DNA of 64,000 bases from Brassica napus (taxonomy: Eukaryota; Streptophyta; Magnoliopsida; Brassicales; Brassicaceae): contig NC_063444.1 in NCBI RefSeq assembly GCF_020379485.1, positions 168,501 through 232,500 of the forward strand, given 5' to 3'. The notes under the pieces were generated by a model. The model had not been told where the DNA came from. It was given only the letters and a program-made list of their open reading frames with translations, and made no database searches. A program made the position numbers and the translations under genes. This document shows positions 22,857-35,500 of this stretch, piece after piece (within the stretch, counting starts at the first letter, position 1; each line of letters begins with the position of its first letter).

Positions 22857-25800
22857 ATGGATAAGAAAGCAAATAGAACAACAACTAAACAAATTGGTAG
22901 AGAAGTTTGCATACCAGATAGTGGCACAACGCACACTATACTGAAGGATAAGAGATATTTCTCTACTTTAAAGTCAGTAAAAATGACTATAAACACAATA
23001 TCAGGTCCTACAGACCTGATCGAAGGAATTGGCAAGGCGAACTTTATGTTGCCTAATGGAACAAAGTTTTCCATAGATAATGCCTTATATTCTCCAAATT
23101 CTAAGAGAAATTTGTTGAGTTTCAAAGATATATACCGTCAAGGGTATAACACTCAGTCTGCAACTGAGAATGGAAAGAAGTATTTGTATATAACTTCTGA
23201 AAAATCAGGCAAAGGCCTTGTACTGGAAAAATTTCCAGAACTTCCTTCTGGATTGCATCACACTTATATTGATGCTATAGAATCACATCTTGTGATAAAA
23301 AGAAATCCAGAAGATGTTACATTATGGCATGATCGCCTTGGTCATCCAGGCACTACAATGATGCGAAAAATCATTGAAAGCTCACATGGTCATTCAATAA
23401 AAACCCAAGATATATACCAAAGTAATAAAATGACATGTGATGCGTGTGCTCTTGGGAAATTAATCATAAGACCATCACCAACCAAAGTTGACAAAGAATC
23501 ACCAAAGTTTTTGGAAAGAATCCAAGGTGATATTTGTGGACCAATACATCCACCGTGTGGACCATTCTACTACTTTATGGTATTAATCGATGCATCGAGT
23601 AGATGGTCACATGTTTGTTTGTTATCATCTCGAAATATGGCATTTGCGAGATTTCTAACTCAGATAATCAAATTAAGAGCACAGTTCTCAGATTATCCAA
23701 TTAAAAGAGTTAGATTAGATAACGCTGGTGAATTCACATCCCAAGCTTTTAATGATTATTGTATGGTATCAGGGATTGAAGTAGAGCATTCTGTTGCTCA
23801 TGTTCATACACAAAATGGTTTGGCAGAATCATTAATTAAACGGCTGCAACTAATTGCAAGGCCATTGATCATGAGATCAAAACTCCCAACCTCTGTATGG
23901 GGACATGCTATTTTGCATGCAGAAGCACTAATTCGGATAAGACCAAGTGCATACCATAGATATTCCCCATTACAGTTAGCATTTGGAAAAGAACCAAATA
24001 TCTCTCATCTAAAAATCTTTGGTTGTGCGGTTTATATTCCAATAGCACCACCACAACGTACAAAGATGGGACCGCAAAGACGGTTGGGAATATATATTGG
24101 CTATGATTCTCCATCAATAATAAGATACCTAGAACCACAAACTGGTGATGTGTTTACGGCACGATTTGCCGATTGTCATTTCAATGAGAAAGAATTCCCA
24201 ACTCTAGGGGGAGACAATAAACAAGTAGGAAAAGAGATCAAATGGAGTGTACCATCGTTATTACACCTTGATCCTCCTACGAAACAGTCAGAACTAGAAG
24301 TTCGACGTATCATGCATTTACAAAATATAGCAAATCAGCTACCTGATGCATTTGCTGATACCAAAATGGTAACTAAATCACATATACCCGCTGCAAATAC
24401 TCCTGCTCGTATTGAAATACCACAAAATGGTGGAACGGCAGTTGATACACGTGAATCAGGAACACGTTTAAAGCGCGGTAGACCTATTGGTTCAAAGGAT
24501 AAACTTCCTAGAAAACGTAAGGAATGTGAAAAGCATGATACTCCCAAAATAACAGAAAATATTTTGGACGAAGAAAATTGTGAATCTAATGACAATATAA
24601 AGCATCTTGAATCTGAAGGAAATCATGAGATTTCTATCAATTACATCCATAATGGAAAGATATGGAAACGAAATGAGATGGATGATATTGATGACGTTTT
24701 CTCATACCTTTTAGCAAAGGAAATAAATGAAGAAAACGAAGATCCAGAACCAAAGTCTGTATATGAATGTCAAAAGAGACATGACTGGATAAAATGGAAA
24801 GATGCAATTCAAGTCGAATTAGATTCGCTTAACAAACGAAATGTATTCGGACCTATTGTGCTCACACCCAAAGATGTAAAACCAGTTGGGTACAAATGGG
24901 TGTTTGTCCGAAAAAGAAATGAGAAAAACGAGATTACAAGATACAAAGCTCGTCTCGTAGCCCAAGGTTTCTCTCAAAGGCCAGGAATTGATTATGAGGA
25001 AACTTATTCTCCTGTCATGGACGCAATCACATTTAGATTCCTGATGAGCCTAGCGGCCAATGAAAATTTAGAAATGCGTCTCATGGATGTCGTTACGGCA
25101 TATTTATATGGATCATTAGATACTGATATCTATATGAGAATCCCAGATGGATTTAAAATGCCAGAAACGTTAAGTTCCAAACCTAAAGAGTTATGTGCAA
25201 TAAAATTGCAAAGATCATTATATGGGTTAAAACAATCTGGACGAATGTGGTATAATCGTCTCAGCGAACACTTAACAAAAGAAGGATACACGAATGATCC
25301 TATATGCCCTTGTGTTTTCATAAAGAAAACAACATCCGGATTTGTGATAATCGCGGTGTACGTTGATGATCTTAATATTATTGGAACTCAAAACGAAATC
25401 CAAAAGGCATCAAACTATCTGAAAGGAGAATTTGAGATGAAAGATCTCGGCCAGACAAAATATTGTCTAGGATTACAAATTGAGCATTCTCAAAGGGTAT
25501 ATTTGTACACCAGTCTACATATACCAAACGAGTATTGAAACGCTTTAACATGGATAAAGCAACTCCTCTTAGCACCCCGATGGTCGTTAGATCACTTAAT
25601 GTTGAAAATGATCCGTTTCGACCATCTGAGGAAAATGAAGAAATACTTGGTCCTGAAACTCCATACTTAAGTGCAATTGGAGCTCTTATGTATCTTGCAA
25701 ATTGTACTCGACCTGACATATCTTTTGCCGTTAATCTTTTAGCGAGATTCAGTTCGTCTCCTACGCGAAGACATTGGAATGGAATTAAACATGTCTTTCG

Positions 25801-26356
25801 TTACCTTCAAGGAACAACTGATTTAGGCTTGTTTTATCCTAAAAGTTCAAAAGGTCAAATGATTGGTTTTGCAGATGCAGGTTATTTGTCAGATCCACAC
25901 AAAGCTCGATCCCAGACAGGATATGTTTTTACAATTGGAGGCACCGCCATATCTTGGCGTTCTCAGAAGCAGACACTTGTTGCTACTTCTTCAAATCACG
26001 CTGAGATCATTGCACTCCATGAAGCAAGTAGAGAATGTGTATGGCTAAGATCAATAAGCCGACACATCTGTTCAAGCAGTGGGATTAACGAAAATACGGA
26101 GCCAACTATTCTATATGAAGATAACGCGGCATGTGTTGCTCAAACGAAGGAAGGATATATCAAAAGCGATAGAACCAAACATATACCTCCGAAGTTCTTC
26201 TCATACACTCAAGAGCTCGAGAAGAATAAAGAGATTGAAGTAAAATATGTTCGATCATGCGACAATGCAGCCGACCTCTTCACAAAATCACTCCCTACCT
26301 CGGTATTCAGAAAACACATCCATAACATTAGGATGCGCCATCAGAAGGATCTATGA
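22857..26356 (+). pseudogene. Copia pol polyprotein (PR-IN-RT-RNH), one frameshift
   Basis: Polyprotein for particle maturation, integration and reverse transcription. The first segment (22857-25538, 893 codons) has the protease triad DSGTT near residue 22, GAG-pre-integrase (LWHDRLGHPG ... CDACALGK), integrase core with Asp in GDICGP, Asp in LDNAGEF and Glu in QNGLAES, then reverse transcriptase (YKWVFVRKRN, KARLVAQGF, LYGLKQSGRMWY) with active site YVDD. The frame then fails near 25496, where about one base is missing after CAAAGGG. The next frame carries on through MKRFNMDKATPLSTPM to RNase H (GFADAGYLSD, SSNHAEIIA, YEDNAACV, ADLFTKSLP) and stops at 26354-26356. Catalytic residues are kept, so the damage is recent relative to insertion or this copy was last moved in trans. 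Confidence 0.92.
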
Positions 26357-26492
26357 CTGTTCATTCGAGGGGGAGCTTACGTAGTTGTACTCTTTTTACC
26401 TTACTATGGTTTTTCCCATTGGGTTTTCCTGGAAAGGTTTTTAACGAGGCAACAAAGACGTTAAGCGAGAGTGGATAGTGACACCGGTCCCC

Positions 26493-26501
26493 AAGGGGGA
26501 G
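26493..26501 (+). other. Polypurine tract of the copia element
   Basis: AAGGGGGAG lies directly before the 3' LTR, the expected plus-strand primer. A second purine run GAGGGGGAG sits near 26368, just after the pol stop. Confidence 0.8.
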
Positions 26502-26754
26502 TGTTATGAAAGTCAAAAAAAGCAGCTACCGTTTTCGTTGAAAATATAAAAAGATGTGGGGCCCGCTTCACTATTTGCACAGTGAATTTCTCTTCTATAT
26601 AAACGATCGTTTCAATCATTGTAAACACACCATTCCTTCTCCTTCTAATAACACATCCTCTCTTGTTATCAGTATTATTTTCTCCTACAGGTATAAAATT
26701 TTTCTCTTATTTAAATTCCCGCGATACAATAAAATTCCAGTTCCTTTTATAACA
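26502..26754 (+). repeat. 3' LTR, 253 bp
   Basis: Begins TGTTATGAAAGTC, ends TTTTATAACA; same length as the 5' copy, with about 15 mismatches counted by eye, mostly transitions. Confidence 0.95.
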
Positions 26755-27268
26755 ATTGCTATTATTTTGGGACTCCAAAAAGGAATATATAGATTAGGAA
26801 GAGCAATGATGAAATATCTTAGGTGAAAATCTATTTCTCTGTACGCTGTGTGAGGGTATCATGATTATGATTTGATGAATTAGGTCCCTATTTGACCTTT
26901 TTGGTTAAAAATTTGCATCTAATGAAAGATAAATAAATGCATACAGAATTAATAATCATCCAAGAGAGAAAAGCTTCTTACCTTTTCTTGTTTTAACTTT
27001 TCCAAGATTGCATTTTGAAATAGCTTTTTTTTTTTAAAAAAGGGCATTGCATTTTGAAATAGTTTCATGATCAAGTTTTAACCCCACCGTTTATCAAATT
27101 CCAAGCCTACTTCTTTTTTTCCACTTATGTATACTTACACGAGAAATCCTGAATGGTTGTTCTGCTTACACATATGGACATGTAATACCCATCTTGTTTT
27201 TGTACATCATATTTGCCACTAACCAAAACAACTTGAAAATCTAGTTAGACTTATATTTTGCTAATCTA
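26755..27268. other. Intergenic between copia element and Helitron
   Basis: AT-rich; no gene recognised. Includes the poly(T) micro-insertion at 27007-27062. Confidence 0.4.
27007..27062 (-). repeat. Micro-retroposon: 22-bp T/A insert in a 17-bp direct repeat
   Basis: ATTGCATTTTGAAATAG is at 27007-27023 and repeated exactly at 27046-27062. The insert is C, eleven T, six A, then GGGC. The poly(T) sits by the left copy. Confidence 0.6.
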
Positions 27269-27930
27269 TCTATACTATTAAAAGATAAGTACAAAAATAA
27301 AATAACTATTAGTTTTTCAATTTATTTACTATGGCATGCTACTGAAGTTATTAATTAACCTACTTTTTAGGATTTTTTTTCCTCTTTAATTAACACATTT
27401 TCAAAATCAAATTCTAACAAAAAATTATGGCAACAATAATTAATAAACCTAGCTTTAAGTATTCTTTGTCTTTTCCTATTTTATTATACATATGTGTGTT
27501 TTAAAATAATTAATTCTATATATACATTTCGTAATTACATAAATTATATGGTAATTATTTTACTAATTCCACATATACATAATAAATAGTATACAACAAT
27601 TTTATTATACATAATCATAAAATTTTGATCCATAAAAACAGTTTATACAACAATTTTATTATATATTATCATAAAATTTTGATCCATAAAAAATAAAAAT
27701 ACATTTGTGTGACTTTACGGGTCATATTCTAAATAAATGGATGATATAATTAAGGGTTTACATGATAAAATAAAACTACTCAATATAAACTATAAAATTA
27801 TTGTGTTTAGAAATGTCATATTAAAAAAAATTAAACATGTAAATTTTAAATATATATTATCACTTATACAAATAAATATTTATTTATAAAAAAGCTAACA
27901 CATGCGCGGATGCGCGGATCAAGCTCTAGT
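27269..27930 (+). mobile_element. Non-autonomous Helitron, 662 bp
   Basis: It begins TCTATACTATTAAAAG after an A and ends ...GCGCGGATCAAGCTCTAGT before a T, both diagnostic Helitron ends (TC start, CG-rich subterminal region, CTAGT end, A|T target). The subterminal hairpin around GCGCGGATGCGCGG is imperfect. There is no coding sequence. An internal 54-bp tandem duplication (unit starting TATACAACAATTTTATTATA) occupies about 27590-27697. Confidence 0.85.
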
Positions 27931-28732
27931 TTTTTTTTAAAACAGAAGAGCTATATATAGAGATATGATTTTTTCCATTATATTTATCTAAAATAGCAAT
28001 TTTAAATAGAAAGCAAAATATATAGGAATGTTATTTTTCTTCTATATTATAGAGAAAAATACAGAAGGGGTTGGAGATAGTCATCAAAGTTAAAAAACAC
28101 TTGGTTGAGTAACTTGAGTTTCACCATGACAAGTATACAAGTATATATATGGTTTATCGTTTCTTATTTGCGTGGATGGTTAACAATAATTATCGTACAC
28201 CATCCCCTCGTGGCACGAGGCTCGTGCTAATTCTATAGTGGGTGAAAAAGAACATCGTGAATAATAGTAGCATCCGCTATATCATTAGCATGTATCATAA
28301 TTCGCCCCGGACGTTTGTTGATCAGACGAACAAAATAATAACAATAATAATTATGTGATTCCTTATAACAAGCAGTTATAAGGACTACTTATCCTAAACC
28401 ATGATAATTAACGGAACACGTATGATCAATCATACCATCTTTAACAGTTTTTTTTGTCTTTACCACGTAGTTTCACATATGTTAGTGTACAGAATCGTAT
28501 TGCTATTGTTTGTTATTGGATACTATAGAGTGAAAACGTCAAGTTTGAAAGAAAATAAATAAATGTTATACAATGATTTATATTGAATATTGTGTTGTGT
28601 AATATACTTATTTTTATATTTTCAGTGTTTTACTATATATCATGCAACTTTGAGAAGATCATAATTTTCACATCTCTACTTGCTCTCTAGTCATTATGGG
28701 TTCGAATGTTATGGACCGCACTGCATCGCAGA
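27931..28732. other. Intergenic, AT-rich
   Basis: No gene, RNA or clear repeat recognised. Confidence 0.4.
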
Positions 28733-28981
28733 CCATCTCCAATGGTTTACTCTATTTTTTCTTCTAAAATAGAGTAATTCTATAATAGAATTGGAAGTTG
28801 CTCCAATAGTACTTTATTTTAGAGTGAAAAATAGGGTGATGAACAAAAAATAAAAAAATTACTCTATATATAGAATAAAAAATAGGTTTACACTATTATA
28901 GAGTAGAAAATAGAGTATCATTGGAGCATTTTTATTCTAAACTCTATTGTAGAGAAAAAAATAGAGTGAGGTTGGAGATGC
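28733..28981. mobile_element. MITE with CATCTCCAA terminal inverted repeats, ~249 bp
   Basis: CATCTCCAA (28734-28742) and TTGGAGATG (28972-28980) are inverted ends. The inversion extends inward imperfectly through ACTCTATTTTTT. The body is full of CTCTATTTT/AAAATAGAG motifs and would fold into a long hairpin. No coding sequence. I could not settle the target-site duplication, so the superfamily is left open. It lies inside CCGCA-rich DNA (GACCGCACTGCATCGCAG on the left; ACCGCACCGCA motifs at 29045-29097). Confidence 0.8.
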
Positions 28982-31900
28982 CATTAACAGTAACAAAACA
29001 TTTCTACATATATCGTATATCTATACGTTTTTATAACTATTAGAACCGCACCGCAGTTGAACCGTTTGTTCCGCACCGCTTGTCCTGCACCGCAATTAGC
29101 ATTCAGAGTTTATAAGTTTCTTTTCTTATAACCTTTACTAAAGATAGAAATCAGGATTGATTCATAAATTTTTCTTTTTCTAATAACCAATTTTTTGTTG
29201 CCTTTCCATCATATTTCTTCTTGTGTAGTTAAGTCAGCTTAGCTTCCTGGTGTCGTAAGGACGACGTCACTATGACATATAATTGATCCGTGGGATAATA
29301 GTACTATAACGAACATACAAGTATAATTGATTCGGACTGATATTGTTTTTTCACATTAATGTTCGTTTATACATCTGGTCGAAAGGAGGGAAAGTGTAAT
29401 TGTTTTTGTTTGGCAAAAAGAATAATTATAGGTAATAATATGAACCTGATTAATGGGCCTTCAGAAGTGGGGAAGAGACTAGAGTGTGGGTTGGCGAGAG
29501 TAATCATTTGGTTTATTTTCAAATTTTATTTCAACTTGCTTTTTTTTTGTTTGAACTAAAATTTACATTATTCGTCCTCATCCATCACCTTTCTTCATCT
29601 TTCTTTACCCCTTCAATTATTACATTTTCAGTGATCTCTGCGCAACCGGTAGTTTCATTTCAAGCATTGCATCTAACTAAGAATAACTATGCCTAGTCTA
29701 GTCCGGTCCGATCCGATCAGACCGTGATCGATCTTCTAGATTTGAGTAACCTTATTTGACCGGATAGACAGCTAAATGGTAGAAGAGGTGGGTCAAGTTT
29801 CATTTAGAAAAGGTAAAATCAGATATCAGTTACAAACAAGTCCAATATCGACTATTTACGACGTTGTCCAAATTAACTGTGTCGTTAATCTATATGTAAT
29901 ATAGTAGTATAACGGAGATCATCGAGTTCAGACATGAAATCACAGAGAAAAATTTCGACGTTTGACTATTGAACAAAATGCCCTGATCAATTTTTTTACC
30001 CTGTAAATATAAGATAATATACCACAATTTAAGACGGTGTTAGAAACACGACAAAAAAAGAAATATAGCTGATTCGAGAGAGCTAGGACTAAACTTGGAG
30101 GAGTCTACTTGTTTACGCATATATCACATTCCAAATGAATTGATATCGTTGACTTTCTAGACATGTAAAATTCACTTCGAGATAGGGGGACGCACAACAA
30201 ATTAAACACACCAAAAGGCAACAATGTAATCTTCATCGTACAGCTTACAACACAAATATGTATGTTGATACCAAGTTACCAACTTAATACAGATTAAATC
30301 ATATATTACATAAGAGGAACAACTAAGAATGAAAAAATATTTTGAAAAATGAAGAAGATTTTTTGGGGGAAAGAAATAATAAAGCGGGGCAAGAAGAGAA
30401 ATGATGACACCATGCGGGGGCTCTGAGTCTCTGCTAGTGTTATAATTTGACAACATTATATTGATCCAAAGCTGTCTTGTAAATGTCCTTCTTGCATCTG
30501 TCACTTTGTGCCGACCCCTCGTAATGCCCCTTTGCTTATTTTTCCATCTACTCCTATCTCTCTTTGCATTTCTTCTCTCATCATATCCAAAAACGAGAAT
30601 ATGTAAATTAGCAACGTGAGAACGGGTATTTAGTGACATTTTTGGAAGCATCTCTTGTACATTACGAAGAAAAAAAGATTTCCAGATAATATGTCCTCTC
30701 ATCAGGCAAATAGGTAAGTTAGCAATGAAAGTAACTTCTTATATTTTACTACATTTTCCCCATTAAGCAAGCAACTTCAAACTGAAAGATTGTACGCGAT
30801 TAGCTATCAAGAATCATGCACTTGGTGTTAAAAAAAGCGATTGAAAACATATCAGTGACAAATGTCAAAACATGAGAACAAAACTGATCACTAATTAAAC
30901 CATTATCAAGTGAAACTGAAAACCCTAACATGGAGGGACCATCAAATGATTGGACGTTACTGCCCCAATCAAAAACTTACCTCTGAGTTTATTTTGGCAT
31001 AAATTAGTTTGGTGATGTTCAACTAGGTCCCCTCTAATTAATATATGGTAAATTATGTGAATAATAAAAATAAAATGACCTTTTACCATAAAAGTCATTC
31101 GTTATTATTACTCATGTTTGCCATTACAAGTTATTCTTTCCTTTATTTTGTAATTACTTTTCAACGCCCAAGAGGTTACGTTACCTTTATATATTACAAA
31201 AAAATATTAAGAGTGTTTTTTCCTGGTAAAAAAAAATATCAAGTGTTTATATACAAGGATCAAGATTTCCTCCCTTTTTACATTTTCTCCGCCTCTCATT
31301 AATGATTTTTGGAGTAACAAAATAATGTTTTCCGTGAAGTATATCACGGTTTTCTTTGACAAAATCAGTAATCAAATTAGCACAAGTTCTCACACAACTA
31401 CCTACATGTATCTTTTTGACTTAGTTGTTCTTATTTAAAAATTTTAAAATTAATCTTTTTTCTTTTCTTTTCTTACCTTTACAACAAAATGTCTAGTTCC
31501 TCGAGCTGTAAGATGATTACCAAAAATGTCTCTTTTGAAGGGAGAAGAAGATGAATAAAAGTATTTTTGTTAAAAAAAATGTCTAGTTCCTGCCGATTTA
31601 AATGAAAAACTGTTATCGCATCTATAAAGGTATTTTTTTTGTGTGATAAAATTACCCTCTAAACAAAATACAAAAGCTGAAGCTGCCAACTCTTCATATT
31701 TTTCATTCTAGTAAAATACAGTAGTACTTTTGAATATTGATACTCCTCTTTCACAATTTTTCACACAAGTTAATAAAATATTAAAAAATATTTTTTATCT
31801 ATCATTAATACATCAACAGGATTTTTTTTTTCATTTAATGCATTAGAATAATGAAGTTAAAATTAGAATATTTTTTACAAATTTGCATTAAAAATGTAAA

Positions 31901-32565
31901 GTAAAACTTTATGAAACAAAATTAAGATTCAAAAATTGTAATCTATGAAATGAGGGAGTATTTTTAAGCTTCTTGCAAGGAAGATACAGCCCAGTTTAGG
32001 CCCATATAAGAAACCTTTGCTTAAGTAAAGCTCATAAAACCCAATCAGCTTATTAGCCCATGTTGAGTTGGTTTTCTTAAAAAAAAAAAAAGGTGAATAT
32101 AGAATTCCACGTAAGCACAGAAACAGACGACTGACACGGTGGTCCTCCGTGTAGGCGTGAAGTGAACCGAATCCTCGACGGAGGAAACCGCCAACGATCT
32201 CTCCATCTCACAAATGTCTTCTTCTTCTTTCGTACGACTTTTTTTCCCCTTCAATTTAAAGTATTGATGCCTTCGCGATACCTCTCGCCGCTGATCTCAA
32301 CCGCTTAATTCAGGTCTCTCTTGCTCTTGATCTCTCTCCCAAAGTATTCTCTGAGAACTGTTTGCTTTTGGGATCGATTTAGAGCTAGGGTTCCGAGGTT
32401 CCAGCTTGAATTACGTAGTTCCTAGGATCGGAATCTTCCGATTGTTTATTCATCGAGTCTGTGTTCATTGATTGGAGTTGAGTTCGGATGATTCCACACG
32501 ACTGTGATATAAAATCTGATTTGTGCTTCTCTTGGGTTATGTCTAGTGTTATTATAAAAGAGGAG
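28982..32565. other. Long intergenic region and 5' leader/promoter of the spatacsin-like gene
   Basis: No gene recognised. The 166-codon minus-strand frame at 30202-30702 shows no family features. Held here are ACCGC-rich motifs (29045-29097) and a TSD-flanked insert (31486-31591). A GGCCCA element at about 31998 and a leader with CT-rich tracts (32200-32350) precede the gene. A GTCTCTCTTG after TTCAG near 32312 may mark a leader intron end. Confidence 0.4.
31486..31591 (+). repeat. Small TSD-flanked insertion (74 bp) ending in poly(A)
   Basis: AAAATGTCTAGTTCCT occurs at 31486-31501 and exactly again at 31576-31591. The 74 bases between end in GTTAAAA, merging with the As of the right copy. 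This is the layout of a plus-strand retroposed fragment. The insert itself matches nothing I recognise. Confidence 0.55.
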
Positions 32566-35500
32566 ATGGAAAAGTTGTTGAAGGAAGGCCCAACACTGCT
32601 GCAGCTGCACAAGTGGGAGCCTTCTCAATTGCAACTCAATCTATCAGAGTTTCGGGAGGCTTTTATTTCTCCTTCGAGGCAGTCTTTGTTATTGCTCTCC
32701 CACCACTCCGAAGCTTTGCTGTTACCTCTGACTGCAGGTAACAATTATAGCTTGTTTTCTTATGCATATGCGTTTCATTTTTGTAGCGTTTTTCAATTAT
32801 TTTTCCGATGATGTTACCAGGGAGTTCTATTGGCAGCGAGGTTCCTGTAAACTGTCATAGTGACGAGTCCAGTTGTCCTACTACATCATCTGTTGGGTCA
32901 GATCCTGTGAACATTGCACCTCCTTCTGGATCAGGAGTTGGTTCTGGTGACCCAGGTTTTGTAGATAGTTGCAGTAGTTTTCCTTTTATATTTGATGCAA
33001 AGTCCGTTGCTTGGGGTAGTTGTGGGGATACTTACGACCGGCACGAAGATCCGTCGTTCAGGGAATTGTTGTTTGTATCTGGAAGTCATGGTGTTACCGT
33101 CCATGCTTTTTGCTGTTTCAAAGATTCAAGTGACATAGCCAAAGGGAAACCAAATGGTGAGCTGAGGCATGGAGAGTGGGTTGAATGGGGACCTTCTAGG
33201 CTAAATCAGGATCCGGAACACGGAACAGCCTCTTCTTTTGATGGTTCAAAGCAGTGGATGCAGTCTTTTCTAGTGGATGTGGAAACTACTGAGATTGAGG
33301 GTATAAGACAATCAAGGTTCCCTGAAAAATCAGCGTTTCCTGGTTCTGCGGATGTTGTTTCATTCAGCATATTAAATAGTGATCTACCTTTCTCGAATCT
33401 TCTTTTCCAAGAGAATTCCGTTCTTCAGGAGGGTGATATGCCGGAGGAAGGTATGTACAGGTGCACCAAAGTTTTCTCCAGCGATTGTCATTTTCTGATT
33501 GGATTTGTTATGGAGTTATCCGGCTGTGCATCTACGCCTACAAGCAATGCAAACGGAAAAAGCAAGGGTAAGAGTGTTATATTTGTGGCTCAGCTGTTTA
33601 ACTTGGGGATGGAATGGGTCTCCCTTGTGAATATTGGGGAAACAAGTATCAGACCTACAAATGAATGGGCAGATTTCCGAATGACTGATAAGTTTGTTAT
33701 CTGCCTCAGTGTTTCTGGTTTGATCTTTCTATACGATGTGAAATCTGGGGATTGTTTTGCTCATCACGATATTTTACAGACATGTGGTCCTGGATTGCGT
33801 TCTTCATCACAAGTGCAAGAAGGAACGGCAGAGTCGGATGAGCGAAATGACTTTCAAAGTCTTGCCCCATCCATGTTTAAGTCTCACGTTGTTGGTTCAG
33901 CCGGCCGAAGAAAGTTTAGGAAACTTATTATAGCTTCTCATACGCCACTCATAGCTGCAGTTGACGAAAATGGTCTAATATATGTGTTGTGTGTTGATGA
34001 CTTTGTTTCCAAAGAATCCCACATGCCCGTGGAATCTAGTCCTTCTTTATGTCAGTTTGGGCCTGGAAGTCTGGTTGGGTGGAAAATCGGTGGTATGGAC
34101 GTTGGCCAGCAAAAAGTGCACCACGCTGGCGAAGATGTTTTTTCCAGGTGTGATCCTAGGTCTTTTGCTTCTCATATCTCTATGTCTGACCCATGTTTGG
34201 AAAGACAACAAAACAATTTTGATCGAAGAGCTGGTTACTCTGGTTCATGGCTGAGTGGTTTTACTTCTCAGCCTAAAACAAATGCCCGGGGACTTGAAAA
34301 TTTCCAAAGAGATTCACATGTTATTCGGAAGATGTTTTTATCTGCCGAAAAATTAGGATCGGAAGATAATTTATGTTTTTCTCCATTGGGATTCACTCAT
34401 TTCTCTAGAAAACACATAAAAAAGGAAGATCAAAGCAGTAAGGTTCTTCATTACAGCCTTCAGACGCATATGACTACGAGAGATGATAGTTATTTGAACT
34501 ACGATAACAAAATTTCGGTTCAAGGTGCAGAAGAAACTTTCGTAGGAGAATCAGTTGGTTGTTCTTTTCAAGGGTTTCTTTATTTGGTGACTTGTAGTGG
34601 CCTTTCTGTTTTTCTTCCTTCCATCTCAGTTACCTCGAATTATCCTACTATTGAGGCAGTTGAATATCTGCAGCCACTCCAAACCACTGTCATGGGATGC
34701 CAGGGAAGAGACAATTTGAGAACAGATGAATCACGTATTCCTTGGCAAGTTGAGGTCCTAGATAGAGTTATATTGTTTGAAGGCCCTGAAGCTGCAGATC
34801 GTTTGTGCTTGGAAAATGGTAAGCAACATAACTTGTTCCATGAAGTGCAAACGTTGGTAAATAACCTTGTTGCATTCTTCAAGCTTTTAAATTTATGGAT
34901 TTTACCCGTCATATTCTCCATTATGCTGGTAGATTGATATCTATCTCTTAACCAATGTGTCATGCTGAAAGAATTAAGCTACAATTACTTGAAAACTAGT
35001 TCACCTTATGTCACGCTGTTTAGTTTGATGCGTCAATGCATGTGGAAGCTAGAATTGAACTGAATTCATTTGTAACTTGGCTAACAATGAAATCATGACG
35101 GTGCTTGCAATTTATTTTCAAGAGTCCTCCGCTGTTTGTGAGAATGAGAAAGTGCTTGTATAGCATAAGCTCAGGCATTTGTTCTCTCCCCTTTCTTCAA
35201 ATTTACATTATGATTTTCGTATATCCCCTTGTTGTAATAGCAGAACCTCACATATATTGAGACTTGTAGATGGTTTATAGATTTGTTTACGCTTAACTTT
35301 TGTTCAGAATTTTTTTAGTACGCTAATTGAATCGCTGCTGTCATAGGTTGGGACCTTAAAATTGCTCGTTTGCAGCGACTGAAAATGGCGTTGGACTACT
35401 TAAAATATGATGACATCAACGAGTAAGTTGCTAGTAGTGCTGTATTTTTTCCCACTATTAGAACCTTATTTCCCCACAGTTAGAACATGCGTGGTTGTAT

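Larger units (their letters stand above)
20538..26754 (+). mobile_element. Ty1/copia LTR retrotransposon, structurally complete but with broken ORFs
   Basis: The order is 5' LTR (20538-20790), leader with hydrophobic ORF, gag (21646-22670), pol with protease, integrase, reverse transcriptase, RNase H (22857-26356), polypurine tract AAGGGGGAG, 3' LTR (26502-26754). Integrase before reverse transcriptase defines copia. The flanks ATTAC (before) and ATTGC (after) look like a 5-bp target duplication with one change. By eye the LTRs differ at about 15 of 253 sites. gag carries an in-frame stop and a frameshift and pol a frameshift, so this copy cannot make full proteins. It inserted between WRKY13 and the spatacsin-like gene. 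Confidence 0.93.

Noticed and set aside
30202..30702. Minus-strand 166-codon frame as a gene
   Set aside because: No motif, biased composition typical of AT-rich intergenic DNA, no splice or promoter context; could not be supported.
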